From Oryzisolibacter sp. LB2S (lineage in GTDB: Bacteria > Pseudomonadota > Gammaproteobacteria > Burkholderiales > Burkholderiaceae_C): 64,000 nucleotides of DNA. Numbering within the stretch: the stretch's first letter is position 1; every line of letters starts with the position of its first letter. The stretch is taken from assembly GCF_040732315.1 (NCBI RefSeq), contig NZ_CP160388.1:3252494-3316493 (forward strand), given 5' to 3'. The translations under genes and the position numbers were made by a program. The notes under the pieces are model-generated. The model did no database searches and was not told where the DNA came from. It saw only the letters and a program-made list of their open reading frames with translations. This document shows, in pieces, positions 9,750-18,933 of this stretch.

Positions 9750-11003
9750 TCACGTTGTCACCCCTTGGCCAGCCAGGTTGCGCGCCATCGCCAAACCGCC
9801 ATCGATCTTCTGCAAATGCGCATGCCAGCTGAACGCCCCCTCCACGTAGACGCGTGCCTGTCGACCCAGCGCCGCCGTCTCGGCAGGCGCGTCGAGCAGG
9901 GACTGCAGGGCCTGGACAAAGTCTGCGGGCGAATCAGCGCGCAGCAGGCCCTGCTCCCGGGTGGCGCCAATGGCATCGGCGCAACTGGTCACGGTGACCA
10001 CGGGCTGCTGCATGGCCATGGCTTCGAGAATCTTGTTCTGAATGCCCCGCGCCACACGCAGCGGCGCCACCACGGCGCTTGCATGCTGCAGATAGGGGCG
10101 CACGTCAGGCACCGTACCGGTGACAACGACCCGCGCGCCGGCCAGGGCGCGCACCTGCGGCGTCGGGCTGCGCCCCACGATGTAGAAGCGCAGCCGGGGA
10201 TGGCGGGCCGTCAGTCGCGGCAACATGTCCTGGACAAACCAGGAGACACCATCCACATTGGGCCAGTAGTCCATGGCCCCGGTGAACACAATGGCCCGCT
10301 CATCGGCCGCAAAGGGGCTGGGCAGCCGCACCGACGGATCGAAGAACTCCGAATCCACGCCATTGGGCATGGATTCGACACGCCCCTCGCATTCCGGCGC
10401 CTGTGACACAAACAATGCCGTTTCGTTGGGCGTGACAAAGTAGGACCGGTGCGCGAGCATGGTCATGGCTCGCTCATAGGCGAGCAGCTCGCGCCCCTCG
10501 CGCCGGTAGAGCATGGACAGTGGCCAGCGGTGTGCCGGCGCATATTGCGTCCACTTGGCGGAGTCGACATCGACGAAGTCCACCAGCATGGGCACCTGCG
10601 GCAGCATCTGTGCATATTGCGCCATGGCGGACGAGAACACCACGCAGGCCTGCAAGCGGTGGGCCGCTGCGATCTGCCGCACCCAGGCCTGCATGCCTGC
10701 ATGACGGTAGTACGCCAGGGTCAACGGTTCGCCGCGCAGCACCCCCGTCAGGCTCTTGAACTTGGCCTGGCGTGGATGGATGCGCTCCACATGGAGATCC
10801 GGGCACATGGAACGCAGCGTGGCCAGATGCTGTTCATCGTCCGGATCGTCGATGAAGGTGCCAAGAAACACACGGTGGTTTCTCTGCAGGTGGCGCAGCA
10901 GGTGATACGAACGCACCTTGTCACCCTTGTTGGGCGGGTACGGCAGTCTGTGCACCAGATAAAGGATGTTGCTCACGGCAGCCATGGGGTCGACAGCCTT
11001 CAT
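9750..11003 (-). CDS. PEP-CTERM/EpsH1 system-associated sugar transferase
   Basis: A 417-residue GT4-type glycosyltransferase with the N-terminal block LYLVHRLPYPPNKGDKVRSY, which I recognise as the EpsH1-associated Stp1 subfamily (TIGR03087 type). The C-terminal half has FTGAMDYWPNVDGVSWF and the donor-site region IQNKILEAMAMQQPVV. I chose the ATG at 11003 because it overlaps the stop of the FemAB-like gene as ATGA; an ATG at 10985 is the main alternative. It probably acts in the cytoplasm during repeat-unit assembly. The sugar is not predictable. Confidence 0.87.
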   Translation of the reverse strand: MKAVDPMAAVSNILYLVHRLPYPPNKGDKVRSYHLLRHLQRNHRVFLGTFIDDPDDEQHLATLRSMCPDLHVERIHPRQAKFKSLTGVLRGEPLTLAYYRHAGMQAWVRQIAAAHRLQACVVFSSAMAQYAQMLPQVPMLVDFVDVDSAKWTQYAPAHRWPLSMLYRREGRELLAYERAMTMLAHRSYFVTPNETALFVSQAPECEGRVESMPNGVDSEFFDPSVRLPSPFAADERAIVFTGAMDYWPNVDGVSWFVQDMLPRLTARHPRLRFYIVGRSPTPQVRALAGARVVVTGTVPDVRPYLQHASAVVAPLRVARGIQNKILEAMAMQQPVVTVTSCADAIGATREQGLLRADSPADFVQALQSLLDAPAETAALGRQARVYVEGAFSWHAHLQKIDGGLAMARNLAGQGVTT

Positions 11004-12043
11004 CCCAGGTTTCGCACGATCTTGGGGCCCAGCCAATTGGCGAGCTGAATCGGCATGCGCCGCCAGGTGGCGATCAGCAGGCGGTACTTGGCGTTGGCCG
11101 GGTTGTTCTGCGGCACGGCATCGGTCTTGTAGAGCCGGTATTCATAGTGCAGGGGCGTGGGCTCGAACCCCCAATTCTTCTTGAACGAATATGACCCGGT
11201 GTTCTGCTTGCTGCGGCCATAGTCAAACACCTTCAGGCCACGTGCGCAGGCCCGGCGCATCAGCTCCCAATACTTGAAGTCGTTGGCCGCCAGGTCGCGC
11301 GCAGCCTCGGCATCGCCGGCGTAGTACGGCAGCACCTCATCGCGGAAATAAAAGCTCAGCACGCTGCTGACCGGCTGGCCATCGGCCGCGCACACCGTGA
11401 GCACCTCGCAGTCCGGCCCGAAAACCCGGCACAGCGCCTTGAAGTAGGCCTTGGGCATTGCGGGCGTGCCATGACGGTGAACGTTGTCGGCATAGAGCGC
11501 AAAGAACCGTTCGACCGTTTCATCGATGTGGGACGTCAGGCCATTCTTGATGCCCTTGCGGACCATGGCGCGCTGTTTGCGCGGAATGGCCTGCATGTTT
11601 TCTTCCTCTGTGGGCGCAATGGACTTGCGGAAGGTCACATACAGATCCTGCAAGGGCCAGTCAGCATGACGCCTCTGCACGTTGCGCAGCTCCAGATGCG
11701 CCACGCCCAGGCGCTGCGCAAGGTCCTGCGCGTGCTGCTCCAGGGCGCTGGCGGCATCCTCATCCATGGCGGCCACGCCTCCATAGACCGCAAACGGCAA
11801 ACCCGTCAACGCGTTGCCAAACAGCAGGCTGTTGACATGCCCGAGCGGCAACACGCCGCGAATCTGCCCCTGCTCCTCCGCGTAGAGGTAATACGTGTCG
11901 TGTCGGAAGACGTCTTCGATGATTTCCTGCCAGCCCGCACGATGGAAAAACGTGGCATGTGGGCACGACTGGACAAAGGCCTCCCAGCGCGCCACGTCGC
12001 CGGCCTTGTGGCGGTCGAGCTGACGGATTACGAGTGCATTCAT
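11000..12043 (-). CDS. FemAB-related protein, PEP-CTERM system-associated
   Basis: A 347-residue GNAT-fold (FemAB/acetyltransferase) protein of the type regularly found in XrtA loci (TIGR03019 type). The double-GNAT layout is visible in the segments TFFHRAGWQEIIEDVFRHDT, YVTFRKSI and RGLKVFDYGRSKQNTGSYSF; the last is the conserved signature of the C-terminal half. FemAB proteins transfer aminoacyl groups, and the XrtA-linked members have no established substrate. Modification of the polysaccharide or a linked peptide is inferred. It follows the deacetylase gene by 4 bp. Confidence 0.88.
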   Translation of the reverse strand: MNALVIRQLDRHKAGDVARWEAFVQSCPHATFFHRAGWQEIIEDVFRHDTYYLYAEEQGQIRGVLPLGHVNSLLFGNALTGLPFAVYGGVAAMDEDAASALEQHAQDLAQRLGVAHLELRNVQRRHADWPLQDLYVTFRKSIAPTEEENMQAIPRKQRAMVRKGIKNGLTSHIDETVERFFALYADNVHRHGTPAMPKAYFKALCRVFGPDCEVLTVCAADGQPVSSVLSFYFRDEVLPYYAGDAEAARDLAANDFKYWELMRRACARGLKVFDYGRSKQNTGSYSFKKNWGFEPTPLHYEYRLYKTDAVPQNNPANAKYRLLIATWRRMPIQLANWLGPKIVRNLG

Positions 12044-12047
12044 GCGT

Positions 12048-12920
12048 TTACTTAATGGAAACCTTTTGCGTCTGCTGCGGCAGGAAAATCTGGTCCATGC
12101 GCCCCCAGCTGAAATCCCGCAACAGGTACTGAAGGCGCTGCTCCATGCGTCCGATATTCACGTAGTGCCGAAATCGTGCCTTGAGACCCACGCCTGGAAC
12201 ACGTGGCTGGTCGACATCAATTTCCCAGGGGTGAAAATAAAACACCGCAGGCGACCTATCCCGCATGTGAACCTGGCGCAACATCCAGCGCGACAGCGAA
12301 TACGGAAACAGACGGAAATACCCACCACCACTCGATGGTAGATTGCGATTGAACAACCTCAATGTGGTGGGCGGAACCTCCACCAGGCCTTCACGGATTT
12401 GATGCGCAAACCGAGGGGCATTCGGCATGCCATAGTGGTCATGCTGTATCGGGTAGATGCTTGAACTGTAACGATAGCCCGCACGCTGAAGGCTGTCCAA
12501 CGCCCACAGGTTACCGGACCCTATCGAGAAACTCGGTGCCCTATACCCCTGCACCCTCGCACCTCCGATGTCCTCGAGCAAATTCTTGGCTCGAGAAATA
12601 TCGTCGAAGAACTCCGACTCGGACAGGTCGGTGACTCGTTCATGGCCATAACCATGGCTGGCCAACTCATGGCCACCATCGACTATGCGACGCACCAGCG
12701 CCGGATACCGCTGCGCCACCCATCCAAGGGTGAAAAACGTCGCATGCACCCCGTTGTCATCCAACATGGCGAGTATGCGATCGACATTCCTCTCCACCCT
12801 GCATTCACTCGCATCCCACTTGTCGCGCTCGATGTAAGGAGCGAACGCCGATACCTGGAAATAATCTTCCACATCGATGGTCAGCGCATTCCTGATGACG
12901 GGAGTGATCGACATATTCAT
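12048..12920 (-). CDS. Polysaccharide deacetylase, XrtA/PEP-CTERM locus type
   Basis: A 290-residue NodB-homology deacetylase. Motif 1 is TIDVEDYFQ (catalytic base and metal Asp), motif 2 is SHGYGHERV (metal His residues), motif 3 is YRAPSFSIG, and the C-terminal YFHPWEID supplies the catalytic His. This is the TIGR03006 type restricted to exosortase loci. I prefer the ATG at 12920, which has GAGGGAA about 5 bases upstream; a GTG at 12932 overlaps the ATPase stop and is the alternative. No signal peptide is evident, so it may act before export. It probably removes N-acetyl groups from HexNAc residues. Confidence 0.9.
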   Translation of the reverse strand: MNMSITPVIRNALTIDVEDYFQVSAFAPYIERDKWDASECRVERNVDRILAMLDDNGVHATFFTLGWVAQRYPALVRRIVDGGHELASHGYGHERVTDLSESEFFDDISRAKNLLEDIGGARVQGYRAPSFSIGSGNLWALDSLQRAGYRYSSSIYPIQHDHYGMPNAPRFAHQIREGLVEVPPTTLRLFNRNLPSSGGGYFRLFPYSLSRWMLRQVHMRDRSPAVFYFHPWEIDVDQPRVPGVGLKARFRHYVNIGRMEQRLQYLLRDFSWGRMDQIFLPQQTQKVSIK

Positions 12921-12928
12921 GGATTCCC

Positions 12929-14035
12929 TCACCCCGCCGTCTCGTCCGTCTGCGTTTTCCGACTGCCAGCCACGAGTTTCTGAAGATTCATGAGAATTTC
13001 GAGACTGACACGCTCCTGGCGCAGCACGCTGCGCTCAATACGCAGTAGATGCGCCGCCAACTGCTCGGCCGTCATGCTCATGATGTGGTTCGATATGTTG
13101 TCCGCCAGATCGGCGTCCAACTCCAGCACACCAGCCTCTCCCTCATTGTGCACAACATCGGCCGGGCAAGACGCAGCCGACTCCTCCAGTGCAGACTCCC
13201 AGGAGAGCATTTTTGGAGGCGGACGCATTTCGGCCTGGACCTCCTGAATGATCTCACCAACCAATGCAGCATCGATATGCGTCTTCTCGGCAAGAAACCC
13301 CTGCAAAAGAACGCGATCCATCAAGGTATTGATTCGCCGGGGAATGCCAGCAGTAAACCGATAAATGCTGTCAAAAACCTCTGAATCGAACGTCGGATGG
13401 CCCTCCGATCCGGTACATTTCAATCTGTGAAAAATATATTCACGGGTCTCATCGGCGTCCAGGGGACCCAGATGACATGTCGCAATGACACGCTGGCGCA
13501 ATTGCAACATGCTCGGGCTCTGCAAAATCTCACGAAACTCAGGCTGCCCCACGAGAAACGTCTGCAGCAATGCGTCCTGACCATTCTGAAAGTTGGACAA
13601 CATGCGCAGCTCCTCAACCGCTTGGGGTTGAAGATTCTGAGCCTCGTCCACGATCAAGAGACAGCGTTTGCCCTGTAGCGTCTGGGTTACAAAAAACGCC
13701 TCCAGGGCCATCAGCAGGTCACCCTTGGGAATCCCCTGAACATGCACGCCAAACGCAGCACCGACCAGGCGCAACGTATCTTCCGCGCCCAGCTGGGTGC
13801 TGACGAGGTTCGCGGCCACCACGGTGTCTGGATCCAGACTGTCCAACAGGCCACGCACGATCGTGGTTTTACCGGCTCCCACCTCGCCAGTAATTACGAT
13901 AAAACCTTCACGGCACATGACCCCATACTCGAGGTATGCACGGGCGCGCTGGTGCTGCTTGCTGCTGAAATAAAAACTGGGGTCTGGATTGAGTTGAAAG
14001 GGCTTTCCAGTCAATCCATAAAAGGCTTCATACAT
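12929..14035 (-). CDS. XrtA-associated ATPase (ExeA/GspA-like AAA)
   Basis: A 368-residue ATPase whose N-terminus MYEAFYGLTGKPFQLNPDP is typical of ExeA-like proteins. Walker A is GEVGAGKTT (about 50-58), Walker B is LLIVDEAQ, and a sensor/arginine region IPRRINTLMDR follows. This is the TIGR03015 type tied to exosortase loci. The C-terminal 90 residues are acidic and then helical (MSMTAEQLAAHLLRIERSVL) and lack a recognisable periplasmic domain, unlike GspA. It probably energises or organises the export or assembly complex; the exact partner is unknown. Local GC is lower than in the rest of the window. Confidence 0.9.
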   Translation of the reverse strand: MYEAFYGLTGKPFQLNPDPSFYFSSKQHQRARAYLEYGVMCREGFIVITGEVGAGKTTIVRGLLDSLDPDTVVAANLVSTQLGAEDTLRLVGAAFGVHVQGIPKGDLLMALEAFFVTQTLQGKRCLLIVDEAQNLQPQAVEELRMLSNFQNGQDALLQTFLVGQPEFREILQSPSMLQLRQRVIATCHLGPLDADETREYIFHRLKCTGSEGHPTFDSEVFDSIYRFTAGIPRRINTLMDRVLLQGFLAEKTHIDAALVGEIIQEVQAEMRPPPKMLSWESALEESAASCPADVVHNEGEAGVLELDADLADNISNHIMSMTAEQLAAHLLRIERSVLRQERVSLEILMNLQKLVAGSRKTQTDETAG

Positions 14036-14038
14036 GAA

Positions 14039-15688
14039 TCAGAACCGATGTGTGATGAAGGCCATGACTGCCGACTCATCATAATTACTGACATTTCCGT
14101 CGGACAACACGCGGCGCAGTTGCAACCCCAGGCTTGTCCGCGGAGCAACCAATGTATTCATCCCAAGTTGAAACATGCGCGTCTTCATCTCCCAGCCAAG
14201 GGTGCTGCCTATGCTTCGCGTTCCGCTTACCATGGCATTCACAGTTGTATTGGGCGTGAGGCGATGGCCGATGATTGCACTCCAACCTCGCTGGCGAATT
14301 CTCTGATTGTTCTGAAAATCATCACCAAGGCTCAATGAGCCATCCATCTGCCTTGTATCAGAGCGCAGAGCCGCCAATGTCAAGGTACTGCGACGCCCCA
14401 ACAAGGCAAGCGACAAATTCTGCGATCGCTGCAATCGACTGGAAGAGGACAGAAAGTCCTGGAATATTTTGGTATCGGGAGGCAAGCCCAGCCTCGCCAG
14501 TTCTGCCTGAATAATTCGCATGCGCAGAATCGGATTAGGCTCCAGACCCGCGTAAAAACCATCAAGCAAATCAAAGAGTGAACCCATTGATGCGGACTGG
14601 ACGCCCAACCCACTCATGACGTCCTTCTGATCGGTGTAGCGCCAAACGGTGCGCGCAGTTCTGTACTCCAAGCTCGCATTGTGAGACTCACCGAAGTACC
14701 TGCTTTGCCGCTCGACAAACAGTCGACTCCGCTCAGACGGCCGCCAATCGATGGCAAAACCAGTGATCCTGTGTGATTTTTTTTCTGGAGATAGTTGATT
14801 GGTAGATTCCACGCCCACTATACCCGTAACGCTCAACGTGGCGACGGGGAGATAGGTCAGACGACCACGCAGGGCTGTAGTATCTATGTTTCGACCATTC
14901 GAGTAGTCTGCATCCTCCTGAGTGGCATCCAACCCCCAACCAAACAACTGGCCGCGGGGTACCTTTCCCAAATGAAGCCGCCAATCGTTGATTGTGACAT
15001 TGGAATTGCTCGCCGTATCGGATCGAAATTCCTGCAGGCCGTATCGAACCTCATAGTCGACACCATTGACAAATTCGCCCCTGATGTATGGCGACACACG
15101 AAAACTGGACGTTTTCGCCATATTCGAATTTGCCAACGAGGTGCCAGTCGGACCGAACGCTGATACTGGCTGCAGACCCAGCATGCCATCGATGTCGATA
15201 TACAGGTGATTGTCAATCGCCTCAACCGTCCCCCTGGCATTGAGGTTGTGCCACACCTTGTCGGAGCTTGTTCCGCGTGCATAGTGGGTACCATGAAGCG
15301 TGTAATCAGCAAAACCTTTGACACGAGCGGAGTCACGGATCACGCTGAACCCGGGCATCACCTCCGTCACCTGGTCACTGCCGCCGCCGCTGGTAAGCGG
15401 CCCATTGCTGGTGACGGTGTGTTGGATGGTAATGCGAGGTTCAAACCATCGCCCCTTGTGCTCAGGCGCGCCAGTGGGTGCCCCCCCTTGAGCGGGGCTC
15501 GATCCAGCTGCACCGGTGGACGTCCCCTGAGGCGACGCACCATCAGCATGGCCCGCCGACTGAGCACCGCCCATCTCGGGTACCTGCGCGAACACAGACG
15601 CCGAAAACAGCGTGGGCATCGCCATCAGCACGCATGCTGTGCAACCAGCTAAAGATATGTTCGCCATCCAGTGGTGGTGCAAATGCAT
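14039..15688 (-). CDS. XrtA/PEP-CTERM system-associated outer-membrane beta-barrel protein
   Basis: A 549-residue exported protein: hydrophobic signal segment at about residues 9-35 (ending ASVFAQ), a low-complexity Ala/Gly/Ser stretch, then alternating amphipathic strands such as FEPRITIQHTVTSNGPL and a final strand ending in aromatic Phe (MAFITHRF), as in outer-membrane barrels. The layout fits the TIGR03016 outer-membrane family of XrtA loci. It may form or support the polysaccharide export channel. The start at 15688 is supported by GGGAG 11 bases upstream. Codon use is more AT-rich than in flanking genes. Family assignment by recall; function inferred. Confidence 0.82.
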   Translation of the reverse strand: MHLHHHWMANISLAGCTACVLMAMPTLFSASVFAQVPEMGGAQSAGHADGASPQGTSTGAAGSSPAQGGAPTGAPEHKGRWFEPRITIQHTVTSNGPLTSGGGSDQVTEVMPGFSVIRDSARVKGFADYTLHGTHYARGTSSDKVWHNLNARGTVEAIDNHLYIDIDGMLGLQPVSAFGPTGTSLANSNMAKTSSFRVSPYIRGEFVNGVDYEVRYGLQEFRSDTASNSNVTINDWRLHLGKVPRGQLFGWGLDATQEDADYSNGRNIDTTALRGRLTYLPVATLSVTGIVGVESTNQLSPEKKSHRITGFAIDWRPSERSRLFVERQSRYFGESHNASLEYRTARTVWRYTDQKDVMSGLGVQSASMGSLFDLLDGFYAGLEPNPILRMRIIQAELARLGLPPDTKIFQDFLSSSSRLQRSQNLSLALLGRRSTLTLAALRSDTRQMDGSLSLGDDFQNNQRIRQRGWSAIIGHRLTPNTTVNAMVSGTRSIGSTLGWEMKTRMFQLGMNTLVAPRTSLGLQLRRVLSDGNVSNYDESAVMAFITHRF

Positions 15689-15709
15689 ATGGGCGCTTTC
15701 TCCCTTGTT

Positions 15710-16678
15710 TCACGCCATCGCAGAAGCAGCGCCACGCTCTCCCGCGTTTCGCTCGTGGCCATACCCGTAGCCATACCCGTATCCATACCCATAGCCTCCC
15801 AAGCCGTGACTACGAACCTGGTTGAGAACCATGAGTTTGATGGGACAGGACTCGATCGTGGACAGCGCGTGCTCCACATCGGACTGAAGGGTTTGCCCTG
15901 CCTGCACGACGATTACGACCTGTCCCATGTGACTGGCCAGGACACGGGCCTCCGTCGTGAGCAGCAAGGGCGGCGAATCAAAAATGATGATTCGATCGCT
16001 GTAGCGCTTGCTCATCTCCTGAAGCAGGCTGGTCATGGCGTCGCTGGCCAGCAACTCCGTGGCGCGCTCATGAGCCAAACCCGCCGGCAGCAGCGTCAGT
16101 TTGTCGATGTTGGTGCGCAAAAGCACATCTGCCAGTTCCGTCTTGTCCCCACGGAGCACGTCCAGCAAGCCCGCCGCCTGTGGAAGGCCGAGCTTCGTCA
16201 TGACCGTGGGCCGCGTGACATCCGCGTCCACCAGCATCACGGTGTGGTCGAGCTCCATCGCCAGACTCATGGCCAGATTGATGGCGGTAAAGCTCTTGCC
16301 CTCGCCTGGCAGAGCACTGGTAACCATGATCAGATTGCCATTGGCTACCAGACTCGCGCCCTTGCCGGTTGCGTTGTCCAGCAATGGGCGCTTGATGACA
16401 CGATATTGGTCTGTCGTCGCAGAGCGCGGGGCATTGGGCGTGACAAAGCCATTGGCAGTCAACGCCGTCAGATCCAATTGCACCGATTTCGAGCGACCAT
16501 GCTCGGCCAAGGCGGTGTGCGAATCCACCCCGGCGTGGGGCGCAGGGGTCCCCCGCGAAAGCACGGGTGCCTCAGACGCGGCAACGCCGGTAGACGCGAC
16601 CTTGTCGCCGGGCAGCACGGCACCAGCCTTGCGCAGTTGTTCCAGCCTCTGGGCTGCCTTTTCAATGGAACTTGTCAT
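15710..16678 (-). CDS. XrtA-associated tyrosine autokinase
   Basis: A 322-residue cytoplasmic BY-kinase without its own membrane domain (TIGR03018 type). Walker A is ALPGEGKSF, Walker A' is VLVDADVTRP and Walker B is IIIFDSPPLL. Near the C-terminus lies a run of alternating Gly and Tyr with six or more tyrosines, the autophosphorylation cluster. The codons for this run are a tandem DNA repeat at about 15757-15797, so tyrosine number may vary by slippage. It is 9 bp downstream of the chain-length determinant, its expected membrane activator, and together they should control polymer length. Confidence 0.93.
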   Translation of the reverse strand: MTSSIEKAAQRLEQLRKAGAVLPGDKVASTGVAASEAPVLSRGTPAPHAGVDSHTALAEHGRSKSVQLDLTALTANGFVTPNAPRSATTDQYRVIKRPLLDNATGKGASLVANGNLIMVTSALPGEGKSFTAINLAMSLAMELDHTVMLVDADVTRPTVMTKLGLPQAAGLLDVLRGDKTELADVLLRTNIDKLTLLPAGLAHERATELLASDAMTSLLQEMSKRYSDRIIIFDSPPLLLTTEARVLASHMGQVVIVVQAGQTLQSDVEHALSTIESCPIKLMVLNQVRSHGLGGYGYGYGYGYGYGHERNAGERGAASAMA

Positions 16679-16687
16679 AGTTGTTTG

Positions 16688-18250
16688 TCACCGCAGAAGG
16701 CCTGTGCGAATGGACAGCGCCGCCATGCCACCCGCGTAGAGCAACAAGAAAGCCACGCTGGCCACGATGAATCGTTTCATGCTGCGCGATTCATGTCGCC
16801 GCCGTTCTTCGTTGGGGATCAATCCGACGACGCCCAGCAACGGCAATTGCGTCACCTGCCGCAAGGTCGCTGCATCGAAGAACACCGGACGGAGCTGACT
16901 CAGCAAGAACGCCACGCCCAAGCCCGCCGCGATGGCGGCAAGCAATGCCACCGGCAGCAACAACAAGCGGTTGGGAGCCACGGGCTTCGGCTCCACGCGC
17001 GGAGGGTCAATCACGCGGAACTCGGCCACGTTCGACGTGTTCTCCAACTTGCCCGACATCAGAGCCGATTCGCGACGAGCCACCAGGTCGTGGTAGTTCT
17101 TCTGGTGCACCTCATAGTCCCGATTGAGCTGAGCCAGTTCAGCCTCGAGCTGAGGTGCCAGCTTGAGTTGCTCATGCATGCGCCGCGCACGGTCCTCGAA
17201 CTCGACCACGCGCGCCCGCAGCGATGCCACCTGCACTTCCGCGGCCGCATAGGCACGCGTCATTTCCTGCACCGCCGGATTGTTCTGTGTCGCAGGCATG
17301 ACCCCGCCTTGCTCCACCTTGCGCCGCAGTTCCTCGATTTCCTTGCGCTTTTGTGCCTCCAGCTCGGCAATCAAGGCTCTGGCCCTGACCACATCGGGAT
17401 GCCCATCCGTGTAACGCTGCAGCAAGGTGTCCAGGTTCTGCTTTTGCGCGCTGATCCGGGCATCAAGCTCGGGGGTCTGCACCTCGGACGCTGGGCCACC
17501 CAACGATTTCGCCACCTGCGTCCGCAGAGAATCGAGCTGACGTGCGATGGCCGCACGAGAGCTTTCCGCCTCACGCAGTTCCAGCCTGGCCTGACTCAGC
17601 GTTCTGTCGATTTCTGCGGCGCGCCCAGCAGTATCCAGCCCCCCTTCGGACTGCATCTCGATGTTGCGCAGCTTGAAGGCCTTGAGGCGACCCTCTGCAT
17701 CGGACAGCTTGGTCTCGTATGCCTTGATCTGCTCATCAAGAAAACGGCGTGCGCTCTCCGAGTCCTGGCGCGAGGCTCCGAGGCTGGACTCGACGAAGAT
17801 CGTCAACAGCGCCTGCACCGTCCGCTGGGCCTTGTCGGGACTTGTGTCCCGGTAGGACAGAGTGTAGAGGTTGTCGCGCCCCGTGGATTTGATGCTGATG
17901 GCCTTGGTGACAGCATCCACCACGGCATCGGTCGACGCCTTGGAATGCGCGCCAAGGTCCAGATCCGCCATACGAACCAACCGCTCCACCGTAGGGCGGT
18001 TGATCAGCGTACGGCTGAGCATGGACACCTGCTGCTCAATGTTGGGCTGCACGGCAATACCCGTCATGAGCGGACGCAAAATGGTTTGCGTGTCCACGTA
18101 CACACGTGCCGATGCCTGATAGTGATCGGGCATGGAAAGCACGACCATCGCGCCAATCGCGCCGACCAGCCAGACCACAACCATTGCGATCCGGCGGTAG
18201 ATCCACATACCGCGCGCAACGGTAGTGATTTGACCCAGAAGCTCGTTCAT
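16688..18250 (-). CDS. XrtA system polysaccharide chain-length determinant (Wzz/GNVR)
   Basis: A 520-residue inner-membrane protein: transmembrane segment at about 15-37, a Wzz domain starting SARVYVDTQTIL, long periplasmic coiled coils (about 180-390), a second hydrophobic segment around 425-448 and a third at about 495-515. This matches TIGR03007-type proteins, longer than plain Wzz because of the extra C-terminal helix. It probably activates the adjacent tyrosine kinase and links to the export lipoprotein encoded upstream. The gene sits 47 bp from the export gene and 9 bp from the kinase. Confidence 0.93.
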   Translation of the reverse strand: MNELLGQITTVARGMWIYRRIAMVVVWLVGAIGAMVVLSMPDHYQASARVYVDTQTILRPLMTGIAVQPNIEQQVSMLSRTLINRPTVERLVRMADLDLGAHSKASTDAVVDAVTKAISIKSTGRDNLYTLSYRDTSPDKAQRTVQALLTIFVESSLGASRQDSESARRFLDEQIKAYETKLSDAEGRLKAFKLRNIEMQSEGGLDTAGRAAEIDRTLSQARLELREAESSRAAIARQLDSLRTQVAKSLGGPASEVQTPELDARISAQKQNLDTLLQRYTDGHPDVVRARALIAELEAQKRKEIEELRRKVEQGGVMPATQNNPAVQEMTRAYAAAEVQVASLRARVVEFEDRARRMHEQLKLAPQLEAELAQLNRDYEVHQKNYHDLVARRESALMSGKLENTSNVAEFRVIDPPRVEPKPVAPNRLLLLPVALLAAIAAGLGVAFLLSQLRPVFFDAATLRQVTQLPLLGVVGLIPNEERRRHESRSMKRFIVASVAFLLLYAGGMAALSIRTGLLR

Positions 18251-18297
18251 CCTCTTCCCTAAATGGCGCCAGGGCGCCTAGCAAATCTCAAACTCGG

Positions 18298-18933
18298 TCA
18301 GAACCAGCCCTGGGGGATGATCAGAATGTCGCCCGGCAACACTTCCACGTTGGCACCGATGTCGCCGCGCTTGACGAGGTCATTCAGGCGGACGGTGTAG
18401 CGCTTGTTGTTCTCTCTTGCGCGCACCAGGGTGGCGTTGTTCCCATCGGCAAAGTCCGTGAGGCCCCCGACGGCAATCATCACATCGAGCACGGTCATCT
18501 TCTGCGTGTAGGGCAGGAACTGCGGCTTGGCCGCCTCACCGACCACGCGAATCTGCTCGCTGTAGGGACCGACAAACGAGGTCACGATGACGGTCACCAC
18601 AGGATCGCGCACGTATTTCGAAAGCTCCTTCTCCACGTCGCGTGCGATCTGCGCCGAGGTCTTGCCCTGCGCCACCAGGCCATCGATCAGGGGGGTCGAC
18701 ACCTGACCGTCCGGACGCACGGGCACCGACATCGACAGATCGGGATTTCGCCAGACGATGATGTTGAGCATGTCGCCGGGCCCCACGATGTAGTTGTAAT
18801 CCGGCGTGGCCGCATTGGTCGGCGCCGGCGGATAGCTGCCAGTACTGGCACAGCCGACGGCACCTGCAGCAACGACGAGCACGGCCGCCGCACGAACCAG
18901 AGAACCCATTAGTCCGGAAACAAATCGATGCAT
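18298..18933 (-). CDS. XrtA/PEP-CTERM system exopolysaccharide export lipoprotein
   Basis: A 211-residue outer-membrane polysaccharide export protein (Wza/EpsD type, TIGR03027 type). The signal peptide ends in a lipobox VGCAS, so Cys is the probable lipidated residue. The polysaccharide export domain (YIVGPGDMLNIIVWRNPDLS) is followed by SLBB-like segments (RVVGEAAKPQFLPY). I chose ATG at 18933 because GGAG lies 7 bases upstream; a TTG at 18951 is the alternative. It is the first gene of the long polysaccharide operon, immediately behind a recognisable promoter. Confidence 0.93.
   Translation of the reverse strand: MHRFVSGLMGSLVRAAAVLVVAAGAVGCASTGSYPPAPTNAATPDYNYIVGPGDMLNIIVWRNPDLSMSVPVRPDGQVSTPLIDGLVAQGKTSAQIARDVEKELSKYVRDPVVTVIVTSFVGPYSEQIRVVGEAAKPQFLPYTQKMTVLDVMIAVGGLTDFADGNNATLVRARENNKRYTVRLNDLVKRGDIGANVEVLPGDILIIPQGWF

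Noticed and set aside
15671..18262. An 863-codon open frame on the + strand
   Set aside because: It is antisense to the tyrosine kinase and chain-length genes, is rich in His, Gln and Arg, and matches no protein family I know.
18828..18850. GATAGCTGCC in the export lipoprotein gene as a repeat copy
   Set aside because: The match is about ten bases, and it encodes an ordinary part of the protein with no other family feature.
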